Assembly: GCF_013415305.1 (NCBI RefSeq)
Contig: NZ_JACBXU010000001.1
Span: 124,001-188,000, forward strand
Reading direction: 5' to 3'
Length of the DNA: 64,000 bases
From: Pantoea sp. WMus005
Lineage (GTDB): Bacteria > Pseudomonadota > Gammaproteobacteria > Enterobacterales > Enterobacteriaceae
The notes beneath the pieces were generated by a model. The model worked only from the letters and a program-made list of their open reading frames with translations, searched no databases and was not told the DNA's origin. Both the position numbers and the translations under genes were made by a program. Shown here piece by piece: positions 28,260 through 37,045 of this stretch; position 1 is the stretch's first letter; each line of letters starts with the position of its first letter.

Positions 28260-29239
28260 AAGAGGCTGTCACTGTGACGCTGCGCCACTGCTCGCGTCGC
28301 TTCAATCAGCAGGTCGCGCTGCATCCGCTCAATCTGCGGGTCCAGGCTGGAGAAACACTGGTTCTGCTGGGGCCATCGGGCTGCGGCAAAACCACGCTAC
28401 TGCGTATCATCAGCGGCCTGGAAAGCAGCGATTCGCCGGGTGAGATCTGGTTCGATCAGCGTAACGTGACCGCGCTGCCCATTGAGAAACGCAATGTCGG
28501 CATGGTGTTTCAGAACTACGCGCTGTTCCCGACGCTAAACGTGGCGCAGAACGTCGCCTATGGCCTGAAGGTGCAGGGCGTGCCGCGGGCCGAGCGTGAA
28601 GCGCGGGTCGCGGAGATGCTGGCGCTGGTTGATCTGAGCCATCTGGCACATCGCGCAATTGATAAATTGTCCGGCGGGCAGAAGCAGCGTGTGGCGCTGG
28701 CACGTGCGCTGGCCGCCCGGCCTAAAGTGCTGCTGTTTGATGAGCCGCTGGCGGCGCTCGACGCCCGGCTGCGCGATCGTCTGCGGCTGGAGATCGGTGC
28801 GCTGCTCAAGCGGCTGGCGATCACCGCGGTTTACGTCACTCACGATCAGCAGGAGGCGATGGCCCTGGGCGATCGCATCGCGGTGATGGAGCAGGGCCGT
28901 CTGGTGCAGCTCGATACACCGCAGGGTATCTATCAGCGCCCGGCATCGCGCTTTGTGGCCGATTTTGTGGGGGCCATTAACTGCATTGCGCACGATCCTG
29001 ACGGTCAGCCCCTGCGTTTTTGTCGCCCGGAAGATGTGTTGCTGGCCGACGACACGCGCTATCCCCAGCGCGGCGTGGTGGTGGGCAGCATGTTTCTCGG
29101 TGCTTCGCAGCGTTTACTGATCGATATCGGGCTGGACAATCCCATCCAGGTAGAACGACATGCCCGCGAAATCTGGCAGGCGGGGCAGCGCATCAGCTGG
29201 TCGCTGACCCGCCAGGCCATACTGGAATTTAGTTGCTAA
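28256..29239 (+). CDS. ABC transporter ATP-binding protein
   Basis: The 327-residue ATPase has Walker A GPSGCGKTT, Q-loop MVFQNYALFPTLNVAQN, signature [16 protein letters not shown], Walker B VLLFDEPLAALDARLR and switch VTHDQQEAMALGDR. A C-terminal TOBE-like domain spans about 245-325. These features match the PotA/FbpC/PhnT group of importers. It overlaps permease 2 by four bases, with the phosphodiesterase gene 10 bases downstream. Confidence 0.95.
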   Translation: MKEAVTVTLRHCSRRFNQQVALHPLNLRVQAGETLVLLGPSGCGKTTLLRIISGLESSDSPGEIWFDQRNVTALPIEKRNVGMVFQNYALFPTLNVAQNVAYGLKVQGVPRAEREARVAEMLALVDLSHLAHRAIDKLSGGQKQRVALARALAARPKVLLFDEPLAALDARLRDRLRLEIGALLKRLAITAVYVTHDQQEAMALGDRIAVMEQGRLVQLDTPQGIYQRPASRFVADFVGAINCIAHDPDGQPLRFCRPEDVLLADDTRYPQRGVVVGSMFLGASQRLLIDIGLDNPIQVERHAREIWQAGQRISWSLTRQAILEFSC

Positions 29240-29249
29240 GGAGTCTGTT

Positions 29250-30080
29250 GTGTCTGTTCAACCCACTGTGATCGCCCAGATCAGCGATCTGCATATCAAG
29301 GCCAATGGCCGCCTCTCGTACAAACAGGTCGATACCTATGCGGCGTTACTGCAGGTTATCGACACCCTTAACGCGCTGCAGCCGCGACCCGATGTGGTAG
29401 TGATTACTGGCGATTTGGTCGATTTTGGCAGGCCGGAAGAGTACCAGACGCTGCGCGAAGCTCTGCAGCGTCTTCAGCTGCCGTTTTATCTGATGGCGGG
29501 TAATCACGACGACCGCGAGGCGCTGCGTGCTGCCTTCCCGGATCACCGCTATCTGCAGGCGGGGCCGACCCTGAACTGGCAGTTCAGCGTGGGCGGCGTC
29601 AGGCTGCTGGCGCTGGACTCCAGCGTGCCGCAACAACCGTGGGGGGAGCTGGACGAGCAACAGCTGCAGTGGCTGGATCAGGCACTGAGCGCGGCCGCCG
29701 ATCAGCCCACGCTGGTCATGCTGCATCATCCTCCTTTTGCCTGTGGCATTGTGCATATGGATCGGCAAAGATTACGTCATCCGGAGGCTCTGGCGGCGAT
29801 TATTGCCCGCCATCCTCAGATTGAGCGGGTGCTCTGTGGTCATCTGCATCGCAGCCTGCAGACCCGCTTTGCCGGGACGTTGGCTTGTGTCGCACCAGGC
29901 GTATCGCATCAGGTGGCGCTGGATCTGCATCCCGAGGCACCGGCTCATTTTATTCTGGAGCCGCCCGGCTTTTTGTTGCACTGCTGGCAACCCGGGCAGG
30001 GAATGGTCACGCATCAATGCGCAATTGGTCACTTTTCTGGCCCCTGGCCCTTTTACGACAGCCAGGGATTAATCGATTAG
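29250..30080 (+). CDS. Class III metallophosphodiesterase
   Basis: The 276-residue calcineurin-like enzyme shows all metal motifs: SDLHI (residue 11), ITGDLVD, GNHDD, HHPP and GHLH, as in CpdA/GpdQ. It hydrolyses a phosphate diester, possibly a glycerophosphodiester or cyclic nucleotide. The start is GTG at 29250 with AGGAG seven bases upstream. Its place as the last gene of a LacI-controlled importer operon suggests that it cleaves the imported compound, an inference that could be wrong if it acts on cAMP. Confidence 0.88.
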   Translation: MSVQPTVIAQISDLHIKANGRLSYKQVDTYAALLQVIDTLNALQPRPDVVVITGDLVDFGRPEEYQTLREALQRLQLPFYLMAGNHDDREALRAAFPDHRYLQAGPTLNWQFSVGGVRLLALDSSVPQQPWGELDEQQLQWLDQALSAAADQPTLVMLHHPPFACGIVHMDRQRLRHPEALAAIIARHPQIERVLCGHLHRSLQTRFAGTLACVAPGVSHQVALDLHPEAPAHFILEPPGFLLHCWQPGQGMVTHQCAIGHFSGPWPFYDSQGLID

Positions 30081-30240
30081 TGCCAGCCAAATCTGTATTC
30101 AGAGAGGTGAAATTTGTCTTAATACTGCTCAAAAATGCCGACAGCGTGTAGACTTAAGCCCGGATATCAGGGCCTCTGGCACACATAAAAATATAATCAG
30201 GCATTTACGACATGACACTCTTCTTCAGGGCGGCGACGCC

Positions 30241-31806
30241 ATGCTAAAGCTCTTTCGGCCCAAGACCGATTTGCGCAATCTGATCGCCCTGCTGGTGATT
30301 GTCAGCATTGTTATCACGCTCGGGAACACGCTCTACGCTACCTGGCGGGTTCAGCGCCAGGTACTGATCGATTCCACACTGGAGGCGAACCGGGCCTATG
30401 CTGCCAAGCTCGCCTCAACCAGTGAAATTTTCTTCCAGCTGGCGCAGTCGCAACTGCACTACAGCGCCAATCAGCTCAGCCGTGACTTTGGTAATGCGGG
30501 GCTGCTGGATAGTGAAGTTAACCGCCTGCGCGAGCAGACCACCAGTTTCAACTCAGTCGCGATAGTGGATGCGCAGGGCGTGATCAAAGCGATCTCGCCC
30601 GAATCCCTGACGCTGAAAGGAATGCACCTCACCAGTGACGCCTCGCGGGAGGCGCTGACGCTGCGACAGCCGATCATCAGTAAACCCACACTTTCTGCTG
30701 CCAATAATCTGCTGGTGTTTGTCTCATGGCCCATCTGGAGCCCCGAAGGTGACTATCTGGGCTATATCGGTGGCACCATCTATCTGAAGAAAAAAAGCAT
30801 TCTGAATGCGCTACTGGGTGAGCAGTTCTACCGGGATGGCACCACGGTCTATGTGCTCGACAGTAATAATGAGGTGCTGTATCACCAGAATCGTCAGCTA
30901 ATCGGCAAAACGCTGCCCGCCATCGTCAGTCCGCGTGATGACCAGACTAATGGCTCGCTGATGATGGCCGGTCCAGGCAAAACGACTCAGCTGGCGGGCT
31001 TTGCCGTGGTGCCGACCACCGGCTGGACGGTGGTGGCGCTGAAGCCAGTTAACGTCACGCTGGATCCGCTGTCAGGTCTGTTAATGAAGGTCCTGAAAAA
31101 CTCGGTGCCGTTCGCGCTGCTGACCCTGCTGGTGGCTGTGGTGCTGGCGCGCCTGATTGCCCAGCCACTTTTCCAGCTGGCCCGTAAAGCCAGCCGGATG
31201 GATGCACAGGGCGTCTCAAAAGAGATCGGCGGCATCACCGCCTGGTATTTCGAGGCGGCGCAGGTCAAGCGCGCGCTGCTCACCGGGATTGGCCTGGTGC
31301 AGGACAAAATTGGGCGCCTTAGCTCCGAAGTGCAGACCGATCCGCTGACTCAGCTACTGAATCGCCGCGGTCTTAACGCGGTGCTGGAGTACTACCGCAC
31401 GGTGCACCAGCCTTTCTCAGTGCTGGCACTGGATATCGATCACTTCAAAAACGTTAACGACAGCTGGGGGCACGACGTGGGCGACCGGGTCATTCAGCAG
31501 GTGGCGAGCACACTGCGTGCCAGCGCCCGCCAGTCTGATGTGGTCTGTCGCAACGGCGGAGAGGAGTTTCTGATGCTGTTGCCGGCAACGGTACTGGATG
31601 AGGCGCAGGTCATCGCGGAGCGCGTGCGGCTCGGCATTGAAGAAGCCTGGCTGACCGATGTGGGGCGAATTACCCTCTCTATCGGCGTCGCGGCCTGGAA
31701 CGGGTCGCAGGATGCCGGACTGGAAAACAGCTTAAAACAGGCCGATGCGGCGCTTTATGAAGCGAAAAATGCCGGGCGTAACTGCGTTATTGTTGCTGCA
31801 TCTTAA
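30241..31806 (+). CDS. Diguanylate cyclase with Cache sensor
   Basis: The 521-residue protein has a membrane helix at about 18-38. An extracytoplasmic dCache-like sensor (about 40-280) is followed by a second helix (FALLTLLVAVVLARLIAQPL), a linker, and a GGDEF domain from about 355. The active site reads GGEEF, and the inhibitory I-site RQSD precedes it by five residues, so it should make c-di-GMP and be product-inhibited. Metal residues in LALDIDHFKNVND are present. It stands alone, 160 bases after the phosphodiesterase, convergent with bcp. The ligand of the sensor is unknown. Confidence 0.92.
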   Translation: MLKLFRPKTDLRNLIALLVIVSIVITLGNTLYATWRVQRQVLIDSTLEANRAYAAKLASTSEIFFQLAQSQLHYSANQLSRDFGNAGLLDSEVNRLREQTTSFNSVAIVDAQGVIKAISPESLTLKGMHLTSDASREALTLRQPIISKPTLSAANNLLVFVSWPIWSPEGDYLGYIGGTIYLKKKSILNALLGEQFYRDGTTVYVLDSNNEVLYHQNRQLIGKTLPAIVSPRDDQTNGSLMMAGPGKTTQLAGFAVVPTTGWTVVALKPVNVTLDPLSGLLMKVLKNSVPFALLTLLVAVVLARLIAQPLFQLARKASRMDAQGVSKEIGGITAWYFEAAQVKRALLTGIGLVQDKIGRLSSEVQTDPLTQLLNRRGLNAVLEYYRTVHQPFSVLALDIDHFKNVNDSWGHDVGDRVIQQVASTLRASARQSDVVCRNGGEEFLMLLPATVLDEAQVIAERVRLGIEEAWLTDVGRITLSIGVAAWNGSQDAGLENSLKQADAALYEAKNAGRNCVIVAAS

Positions 31807-31874
31807 TCAATCGCATGAACGCTGGAGGTTTCGCAACGGCAGCATAAAGATGTGCGGGGGCAAGGGAGTTAAGC

Positions 31875-31903
31875 AGGGCGCGGCGATCAAACTACCGCGC
31901 CCT
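31875..31903. terminator. GC-rich hairpin between convergent dgc and bcp genes
   Basis: AGGGCGCGG and CCGCGCCCT pair perfectly around an 11-base loop in the 103-bp gap between the two converging stops. T tracts are weak, but the position fits a bidirectional terminator. Confidence 0.55.
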
Positions 31904-31909
31904 TCAACA

Positions 31910-32377
31910 TCAGGCTGACTTAATGTAATCCAGCACCATGTCGTGGTGATTCGAGGTCTTAAAGTTATCAAACACTTTTTCGATCTTGCCCTCAGCATCC
32001 ACCAGGAAGCTGATGCGATGAATGCCGTCATAGGTTTTCCCCATAAACGTTTTTTCACCCCAGACGCCAAACGCCTGGCAGACTTCATGATTTTCATCTG
32101 ACAGCAGCGTAAAGTTCAGCAGCTCTTTTTCGACAAACTTTGACAGCTTTTCTGGTTTGTCGGTGCTGATACCCAGCACTTCCACACCCGCTTTCTTCAA
32201 CTCATCCATGTTGTCACGCAGACCGCACGCCTGCACGGTGCAGCCTGGTGTCATCGCCTTCGGGTAGAAGTACACCAGAACGCGCTGTCCCTGGAAGTCG
32301 GTCAGATTCACGTGTTCGCCGTCCTGATCAGGCAGGCTAAATGCAGGTGCAGTATCTCCGGCTTTCAGTGGATTCAT
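31910..32377 (-). CDS. bcp: Thiol peroxidase Bcp
   Basis: Bcp is an atypical 2-Cys peroxiredoxin that removes hydroperoxides with thioredoxin. The 155-residue protein begins MNPLKAGDTAPAFSLPDQDG, with the peroxidatic Cys46 in TPGCTVQACG and resolving Cys51. It is almost identical to E. coli Bcp. A tandem ATG at 32380 is an alternative start. It is downstream of gcvR, as in E. coli. Confidence 0.97.
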   Translation of the reverse strand: MNPLKAGDTAPAFSLPDQDGEHVNLTDFQGQRVLVYFYPKAMTPGCTVQACGLRDNMDELKKAGVEVLGISTDKPEKLSKFVEKELLNFTLLSDENHEVCQAFGVWGEKTFMGKTYDGIHRISFLVDAEGKIEKVFDNFKTSNHHDMVLDYIKSA

Positions 32378-32528
32378 CACATCTCTCCATTTTCTTATTC
32401 AGGCTGTGGGTAATACACCATTCGGCCAGAAACGGCCAGAGGCAAGATTACCATCAGGGGGTATTTCACCACATAGCCGCGCACGCGTCAGTTATGTGGA
32501 GAAATAACTCCGGCTTATGAACCAAAGC

Positions 32529-33110
32529 TTAGCGTACTGCGCTGACAGATTCGCTGCTGTCGGCGTCAGACACACTATAGAGACGCAGTGTCCCCTGCGC
32601 ATTCAGCTCCTGACACAGGGTATTAAATGCCTGTTCAAACGTCGTGCCACGGGTTCGCGTCGGGCTGTGGGCGGTCATTTGAATATAGAGCGTTGGCGGC
32701 AAATTGTGTTGCGCAGGTGTGATGCGCGACACCAGTTCGGCCACATTCATCTGATGCTTATCGATAAGATCGGTGAAGCGCTCAATGATATGCGGCGAAT
32801 CGGCGACTTCAACCTGAATGAAGGCGGTGTCCGGCATCGGTGGACGGAGCCGGGCGTTGGTGCGCTTCATCACAATCAGCAGTTCCAGCTCTGCGCCTTT
32901 CAGCGGCAGGGTCGATTCAATGAGTGTGATCGCGTTCCAGCTGCCCGACAGCAGCATAATAAAGGTGAACTCATCCCCGAGCATGGCAAGACGGCTATCT
33001 TCAATGTTGCAACCGCAACTGCTGACGTGTCGGGTAATGGTATTGACGATACCCGGACGGTCAACACCGAGTGCGGTGATCACCAGATGATGGGGCTGAG
33101 ATTGCGGCAA
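32529..33110 (-). CDS. gcvR: Glycine cleavage system transcriptional repressor, TTG start
   Basis: GcvR binds GcvA and converts it to a repressor of the glycine cleavage operon when glycine is low. The product has two ACT domains (HLVITALGVDRPGIVNTITRHVSS from about residue 7, and FIQVEVADSPHIIERFTDL). The E. coli protein begins ...HYLVITALGADRPG; counting back gives TTG at 33110 (MPQSQPHHLVIT), with AGAGGA upstream. An extension to 33254 is possible but unsupported. The product is about 193 residues; E. coli has 190. The gene is divergent from dapA. Confidence 0.9.
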   Translation of the reverse strand: MPQSQPHHLVITALGVDRPGIVNTITRHVSSCGCNIEDSRLAMLGDEFTFIMLLSGSWNAITLIESTLPLKGAELELLIVMKRTNARLRPPMPDTAFIQVEVADSPHIIERFTDLIDKHQMNVAELVSRITPAQHNLPPTLYIQMTAHSPTRTRGTTFEQAFNTLCQELNAQGTLRLYSVSDADSSESVSAVR

Positions 33111-33253
33111 AATGGCTTTTCCTCTGCTTTCGCTAATAACCATAAGGTAAACATAAAAAAAACTGCTGACAAGCGCGGGAATGGCGTGGCTTGCTTGCTT
33201 TTCCCTAAGTGTAAAACGTACCATGAAGCACTTGTTTGTCGAGGGGATCGCCA

Positions 33254-34132
33254 ATGTTTACGGGAAGTATTGTTGCACTCGTTACGCCAATGGATGACAG
33301 CGGTAATGTCTGCCGGTCGAGTCTGAAAAAACTGATTGATTATCACGTCGCCAGCGGCACCGCGGCGATCGTTTCCGTCGGCACCACAGGCGAATCTGCA
33401 ACCCTGAGCCATGAAGAACATGGTGATGTGGTGATGCTGACCCTGGAACTGGCCGATGGCCGTATTCCAGTGATTGCCGGAACCGGTGCAAACGCCACCG
33501 CTGAAGGCATCTCTCTGACGAAGCGTTTTGAAAATTCCGGCGTGGTGGGTTGCCTGACCGTGACACCTTATTACAATCGTCCGACGCAGGAAGGGCTGTT
33601 CCAGCACTTTAAAGCGATTGCGAATAGCACCAGCCTGCCACAGATGCTGTATAACGTTCCCTCACGTACCGGTTGTGACATGCTGCCGGAAACCGTTGCC
33701 CGTCTGGCCGAAATCAAAAATATTATCGGAATCAAAGAGGCAACCGGGAACTTATCGCGAGTTAGTCAGATCCAAGAGCTGGTTAATGAAGATTTCATTC
33801 TGGTGAGTGGCGATGACGCGACTGCGCTGGACTTTATGCAACTGGGCGGTAAAGGCGTCATTTCGGTGACCGCAAACGTCGCTGCGCGCGAAATGGTCGA
33901 ACTGTGTCAACTTGCACAGCAGGGCAATTTCGTCGAGGCACGTCGCCTGAATCAGCGTCTGATGCACCTGCACCAGACGCTTTTCTGTGAACCCAATCCT
34001 ATCCCGGTGAAATGGGCTGCGAAACAGCTAGGATTAATCGCTAACGACACGCTGCGTCTGCCAATGACGCCACTGACTGCAGCCGGCCAGCCGAAAGTGG
34101 AGCAGGCGCTGGTGAAAGCGGGTTTGCGATAA
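33254..34132 (+). CDS. dapA: 4-hydroxy-tetrahydrodipicolinate synthase
   Basis: DapA condenses pyruvate with aspartate semialdehyde, the first committed step of lysine and diaminopimelate synthesis. The 292-residue TIM barrel begins [17 protein letters not shown]. It has the Schiff-base Lys161 in GIKEATG, the catalytic Tyr in TPYYNRP and the GTTGES phosphate-like loop at 43-48. The start has GAGGGG upstream; a six-codon extension to 33236 is unlikely. It is followed by bamC 14 bases later, as in E. coli. Confidence 0.97.
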   Translation: MFTGSIVALVTPMDDSGNVCRSSLKKLIDYHVASGTAAIVSVGTTGESATLSHEEHGDVVMLTLELADGRIPVIAGTGANATAEGISLTKRFENSGVVGCLTVTPYYNRPTQEGLFQHFKAIANSTSLPQMLYNVPSRTGCDMLPETVARLAEIKNIIGIKEATGNLSRVSQIQELVNEDFILVSGDDATALDFMQLGGKGVISVTANVAAREMVELCQLAQQGNFVEARRLNQRLMHLHQTLFCEPNPIPVKWAAKQLGLIANDTLRLPMTPLTAAGQPKVEQALVKAGLR

Positions 34133-34146
34133 TTTAGGGAGTTTGA

Positions 34147-35178
34147 ATGAATTACTCAGTAAAGCGGTCAACAGTAGCCACAGTGGTGGGGCTTTCTACC
34201 CTGATGCTGTTGTCGGCCTGTTCAAGCGATCAGCGTTATAAGCGCCAGGTCAGCGGTGACGAATCTTATCTTGAAGCCAGTCAGTTAAATGAACTGAAAG
34301 CGCCTGCCGGAATGATCCTGCCGGTTCAGCGTGGTGATTACGATGTGCCGCGCACCACCAGCAAGGCCCCGACCGGCAAGCAACTCGACATTCGTCCGCC
34401 AGCTCAGCCGCTGGCGCTGATGAACGGCACCCGCGCGCAGTTCAGCAACAATACTGGCGCACTGATGATTGATAGCAACCGTGGTTCAGTCTGGCCTCGG
34501 GTCGTCAGCGTCGTGCAGTCAAACAAGTTCCCGATTGCTTCACGTAATGATGCCGGCCAGCAGCTGACGACTGACTGGGTGCAGTGGAACCGTGCTGATG
34601 AAGACCAGCAGTATCGCGGCCGCTACCAGATCAGCGTGCAGTCGCAGAGCTATCAGCAGCAGCTTACCGTGCGTCTGCTGGAGCTGCAGCAGGATGGAAA
34701 AACCATTACTTCTCCTGTACAGATTCAGCGTTACACCGCGCAGATGCTGAATGAACTCAGCACCGGTCTGGACAAGATTGATACCGCCAGTGAAAACGCG
34801 GCGGCGGGTCGGGTGAGTGGTGCCATTGACGTGCAGAGCGGCGCAGATGATACCGGCCTGCCAATGCTGATTCTGCGTACGCCATACAACGTGGCATGGC
34901 AGCGTCTGCCAGAGGCGATGAAACGCGTCGGGATGGACGTGACCGATACTACTCGCTCCACCGGCAGCATGAAGGTGACCTACAAGGCCCTGAGCAGCAG
35001 CGACTGGGATTCAGTTGGCGCGAAAGATCCGGAATTAGAAAACGGTGATTACAAAGTGCAGGTGGGTGATCTCGACAACCGCACCAGTCTGCAATTCATC
35101 GACCCGAAAGGGCATGTGCTGACCCAGTCGCAGAACGATGCGCTGGTGGCCGTGTTCCAGGCGGCGCTGAACAAATAA
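34147..35178 (+). CDS. bamC: Outer membrane protein assembly lipoprotein BamC
   Basis: BamC is a lipoprotein of the BAM complex that inserts beta-barrels. The 343-residue protein has a lipobox, LLSAC, with the lipidated Cys25, then a long unstructured N-terminal region that wraps around BamD (about 30-100), and two helix-grip domains (about 100-215, and 225-343 with [15 protein letters not shown]). It is 14 bases after dapA and terminated by a strong hairpin. Confidence 0.96.
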   Translation: MNYSVKRSTVATVVGLSTLMLLSACSSDQRYKRQVSGDESYLEASQLNELKAPAGMILPVQRGDYDVPRTTSKAPTGKQLDIRPPAQPLALMNGTRAQFSNNTGALMIDSNRGSVWPRVVSVVQSNKFPIASRNDAGQQLTTDWVQWNRADEDQQYRGRYQISVQSQSYQQQLTVRLLELQQDGKTITSPVQIQRYTAQMLNELSTGLDKIDTASENAAAGRVSGAIDVQSGADDTGLPMLILRTPYNVAWQRLPEAMKRVGMDVTDTTRSTGSMKVTYKALSSSDWDSVGAKDPELENGDYKVQVGDLDNRTSLQFIDPKGHVLTQSQNDALVAVFQAALNK

Positions 35179-35188
35179 AGTTGCCTGA

Positions 35189-35215
35189 GGCCGGAGATTC
35201 TCCGGCCTTTTTATT
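35189..35215 (+). terminator. Terminator of the dapA-bamC operon
   Basis: GGCCGGAG pairs with CTCCGGCC around a three-base loop, followed by TTTTTATTTTG, ten bases after the bamC stop. Confidence 0.9.
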
Positions 35216-35242
35216 TTGTTTTTGGCATAATAGCGCGCGGCG

Positions 35243-35258
35243 AAGTAAACGATTGCGT
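35243..35258. promoter_or_regulatory. PurR operator upstream of purC
   Basis: The 16-mer AAGTAAACGATTGCGT matches the PurR consensus at 13 of 16 positions and lies 66-81 bases before the purC start, where E. coli purC is also PurR-regulated. Confidence 0.75.
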
Positions 35259-35323
35259 CAAGGCAATCGCCGCAGCGGCACTGGCCGCTGAACACCCGTT
35301 ATTTCAAGTCTGGAGTGAACAAG

Positions 35324-36037
35324 ATGCAAAAGCGAGCTGAGTTGTATCGCGGTAAAGCGAAAACCGTATACAGCACCGATAACCCGGATCTGCTGATACT
35401 CGAATTCCGCAACGATACGTCAGCAGGTGATGGCGCCCGAATTGAGCAGTTTGATCGCAAGGGAATGGTTAACAACAAATTTAACCACTTCATCATGACC
35501 AAATTGCAGGAAGCGGGTATCCCGACCCAGATGGAAGCGCTGCTGTCCGATACCGAAGCGCTGGTGAAGAAGCTGGAGATGGTGCCGGTAGAGTGCGTGG
35601 TACGTAACCGCGCAGCAGGCTCGCTGGTAAAACGTCTGGGCGTGGAAGAGGGTATTGTGCTCAATCCACCGCTGTTTGATCTTTTCCTCAAAGATGATGA
35701 AAAGCATGACCCGATGGTCAACGAATCCTACTGCGAAACTTTTGGCTGGGTCAGCAAGCAGAACCTGGCGCGGATGCAGGAACTGACCTTTAAAGCCAAC
35801 GAGGTGCTGAGCAGGTTGTTCGACGATGCAGGTCTGATTCTGGTCGACTTCAAACTGGAATTTGGTCTGTTCAATGGCGAAGTCACGCTGGGCGATGAGT
35901 TTTCACCAGACGGTGCACGCCTGTGGGACAAAGAGACGCTGGATAAAATGGACAAAGACCGTTTCCGCCAGAGCCTTGGCGGCGTGGTCGAAGCCTATGA
36001 AGCCGTGGCGCAGCGACTGGGTGTAAAACTCGACTGA
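35324..36037 (+). CDS. purC: SAICAR synthetase
   Basis: PurC joins aspartate to CAIR using ATP in purine synthesis. The 237-residue protein begins [18 protein letters not shown], has the family phrases [40 protein letters not shown] and LVDFKLEFG, and the normal length. ATG 35324 has GGAGTG upstream; the in-frame GTG three codons earlier is less likely. A strong terminator follows. Confidence 0.98.
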   Translation: MQKRAELYRGKAKTVYSTDNPDLLILEFRNDTSAGDGARIEQFDRKGMVNNKFNHFIMTKLQEAGIPTQMEALLSDTEALVKKLEMVPVECVVRNRAAGSLVKRLGVEEGIVLNPPLFDLFLKDDEKHDPMVNESYCETFGWVSKQNLARMQELTFKANEVLSRLFDDAGLILVDFKLEFGLFNGEVTLGDEFSPDGARLWDKETLDKMDKDRFRQSLGGVVEAYEAVAQRLGVKLD

Positions 36038-36070
36038 GTTTGTCTTTAGCGCACCTGGAAAGCAGAAAGA

Positions 36071-36098
36071 AAAAGGAGAGCCCCGGCTCTCCTTTTTT
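36071..36098 (+). terminator. Terminator of purC
   Basis: GGAGAGCC pairs with GGCTCTCC and runs into TTTTTT, 37 bases after the purC stop. Confidence 0.88.
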
Positions 36099-36178
36099 CA
36101 TTTTGGTGTAAAGCTGGTGATTGCTCCCTCACACAACTAAAATCATGCCATCTGAAAAAATGACTGAGGGAATACAGC

Positions 36179-37045
36179 ATGCGCTGGCAAGGGCGTCGCG
36201 AAAGCGACAATGTAGAGGACCGTCGCGATCAATCGTCCGGTTTAGGCGGCGGAGGCCGTCAGATTCGTCTGCCGCGCGGTAAAGGCGGTATCGTGCTGCT
36301 GATCGTGGTAGCTATCGCCGGTTATTACGGTTATGACCTGACCGCACTGCTGACCGGTGGCGAGGTCGCACCGACCAGTCAGCCGCAACAGCGCAGCGTC
36401 AGCGCCAATGATGACGAGGCCGCCAAATTCACTAAGGTGATTCTGGCGACCACGGAAGATACCTGGGGTAAATTGTTCAAACAGATGAACAAACAATATG
36501 TCCCACCGAAGCTGGTGATGTATCGCGGCGCAACCCGCACCGGCTGCGGTACCGGACAGTCTGTGATGGGACCGTTCTACTGTCCTGCCGACCAGACCGT
36601 CTACATCGACCTCTCTTTCTATGACGAGATGAAAACCAAACTCGGCGCGGACGGTGACTTTGCCCAGGGCTACGTTGTCGCGCATGAAGTGGGCCACCAT
36701 GTGCAGAAGCTGCTGGGCATTGAACCGAAAGTGCGTGAAATGCAGCAGGGCGCGAGCCAGACCCAGGTCAATCAGCTTTCTGTGAAAATGGAACTGCAGG
36801 CAGACTGTTTTGCCGGTGTCTGGGGACACTATATGCAGCAGGAGAACATCCTTGAAGCCGGCGATCTGCAGGAAGCACTGAACGCTGCTGAGGCGATTGG
36901 TGATGACCGCCTGCAGCAGAAAGGCCAGGGCCGCGTGGTGCCGGACAGCTTTACCCACGGGACTTCTGAGCAGCGCTACACCTGGTTCAAGCGCGGATTC
37001 GATGGTGGCGATCCAGGACAGTGCAATACCTTCGCCAGCAACTGA
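36179..37045 (+). CDS. ypfJ: YpfJ family zinc metallopeptidase-like protein
   Basis: The 288-residue protein has a short basic cytoplasmic tail, one membrane helix (about 37-53) and a soluble domain with the zinc motif HEVGHH at 169-174. A later acidic motif, [13 protein letters not shown], supplies the third ligand. [15 protein letters not shown] segment carries a Cys pair. It belongs to the KPN_02809/YpfJ family of putative neutral zinc peptidases; the substrate is unknown. It is followed, with a one-base overlap (TGATG), by tmcA, as in E. coli. Confidence 0.92.
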   Translation: MRWQGRRESDNVEDRRDQSSGLGGGGRQIRLPRGKGGIVLLIVVAIAGYYGYDLTALLTGGEVAPTSQPQQRSVSANDDEAAKFTKVILATTEDTWGKLFKQMNKQYVPPKLVMYRGATRTGCGTGQSVMGPFYCPADQTVYIDLSFYDEMKTKLGADGDFAQGYVVAHEVGHHVQKLLGIEPKVREMQQGASQTQVNQLSVKMELQADCFAGVWGHYMQQENILEAGDLQEALNAAEAIGDDRLQQKGQGRVVPDSFTHGTSEQRYTWFKRGFDGGDPGQCNTFASN

